Source: Bacteroidetes bacterium UBA1952
GTDB lineage: Bacteria > Bacteroidota > Bacteroidia > Chitinophagales > Chitinophagaceae
Assembly (NCBI GenBank): GCA_002336725.1
Contig: DDEO01000229.1
Coordinates: 1 to 6,419, forward strand
DNA length: 6,419 nucleotides
Direction: 5' to 3'
The notes below the pieces were generated by a model. It made no database searches, had not been told where the DNA came from, and worked only from the letters and a program-made list of their open reading frames with translations. The position numbers were made by a program, and so were the translations under genes. Shown piece after piece: positions 6,088 to 6,419 of this stretch (position 1 is the first letter of the stretch; the number at the start of each line of letters is the position of its first letter).

Positions 6088-6095
6088 TACTTTTG
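6088..6095 (+). promoter_or_regulatory. Putative -7 promoter element for fusA
   Basis: TACTTTTG matches the Bacteroidota TAnnTTTG consensus and is followed by CAGCC, closely like the glmM promoter (TATCTTTG then CGGCC). It lies 41 bp before the fusA ATG, giving a leader of about 35 nt that is A/T-rich and lacks a Shine-Dalgarno. The -33 region is occupied by a TTCCGGAA palindrome (6063-6070) rather than a clear TTTG. A duplicated TTTTATAG (6036-6054) lies further upstream. Confidence 0.6.
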
Positions 6096-6136
6096 CAGCC
6101 GATTTTTTAAACAGAAATCTATTTTCATTTAAAGCT

Positions 6137-6419
6137 ATGGCAGACCTCCGCCTCCAGCGCAATTTTGGGATCGCCGCCCACATTGACGCCGGAAAAACCA
6201 CGACTACAGAGCGTATCCTTTTCTACACCGGCGTAAATCACCGCTTAGGCGAAACCCACGAAGGCGGTGCCACCACCGACTGGATGGCGCAGGAGAAAGA
6301 GCGTGGTATCACCATCACATCGGCAGCCGTTACCTGCTACTGGACGTTCCCGACTTCGCAGGGCAAGCCTACCGACGACTCCAAGAAGTACAAATTCAAC
6401 ATCATCGATACCCCCGGCC
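6137..6419 (+). CDS. fusA: Elongation factor G, N-terminal part (runs off right edge)
   Basis: EF-G is the ribosomal translocase GTPase of translation elongation and, with RRF, of ribosome recycling. The 94 visible residues begin MADLRLQRNFGIAAHIDAGK and contain the P-loop G1 motif AHIDAGKT (about 14-21), the switch I/G2 segment ERGITITSA, and the start of G3 (DTPG) at the window edge. The insert TFPTSQGKPTDDSKKYKFN between G2 and G3 is the form I associate with Bacteroidota EF-G. The near-consensus N-terminus indicates the main EF-G rather than a divergent paralogue such as EF-G2 or a tetracycline-resistance protein, though the remaining domains are not visible. The ATG at 6137 fits the family start; there is no Shine-Dalgarno. 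It has its own promoter and lies next to divergent degP, so rpsL and rpsG do not directly precede it as they do in the classical str operon. Confidence 0.95.
   Translation, partial: MADLRLQRNFGIAAHIDAGKTTTTERILFYTGVNHRLGETHEGGATTDWMAQEKERGITITSAAVTCYWTFPTSQGKPTDDSKKYKFNIIDTPG

Noticed and set aside
1..6419. tRNA, rRNA, CRISPR arrays, insertion sequences, attachment sites
   Set aside because: No cloverleaf-like segments, regular spaced repeats, transposase motifs or terminal inverted repeats were seen on either strand.

Overview
The window looks like a chromosomal housekeeping region of a Bacteroidota bacterium with moderately high GC. Three things suggest this. The protein variants are of the Bacteroidota type: a GlmM with a GEGNGG sugar loop, an EF-G carrying the 'GKPT..(S/T)KKYKFNIIDTPG' segment, and a DegP ending in a Tyr/Gly-rich tail. 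None of the genes has a convincing Shine-Dalgarno sequence. The upstream regions carry the Bacteroidota -7 promoter element TAnnTTTG. I cannot name a genus, and no family-level marker is complete here.

Layout from left to right. Positions 1-288 (minus) hold the N-terminal part of a class I SAM-dependent methyltransferase that runs off the left edge. It overlaps the end of a membrane-anchored class III nucleotide cyclase at 269-1432 (minus), so the two probably share a transcript. A 200-bp divergent intergenic region follows, in which two opposed -7 elements appear to share their TA. Next comes glmM (1633-3015, plus), the phosphoglucosamine mutase of the UDP-GlcNAc route to peptidoglycan. It ends in a strong hairpin terminator (3036-3073). 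A DppB-type ABC transporter permease follows (best start 3156, end 4202, plus). A short gap holds what looks like the 5' stub of a dead Rossmann-fold dehydrogenase gene, then a bidirectional terminator (4344-4376) between the convergent permease and degP. The degP/htrA protease gene occupies 4393-5901 (minus). A second divergent intergenic region carries promoters for degP and for fusA (elongation factor G), which starts at 6137 and runs off the right edge.

The genes are mostly separate transcription units rather than one pathway: cell-wall precursor synthesis (glmM), peptide or nickel-type uptake (permease), envelope protein quality control (degP), translation (fusA), and a putative cyclic-nucleotide signalling pair (cyclase plus methyltransferase). 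No mobile element, CRISPR array, tRNA or rRNA was seen.

The most unusual signal is at the DNA level. The 8-bp palindrome TTCCGGAA occurs nine times in 6.4 kb, where about 0.1 would be expected by chance. It appears in all three codon phases and in non-coding gaps, and one copy is the core of a perfect 20-bp palindrome just upstream of the permease promoter. This resembles a genome-wide over-represented word such as cyanobacterial HIP1.
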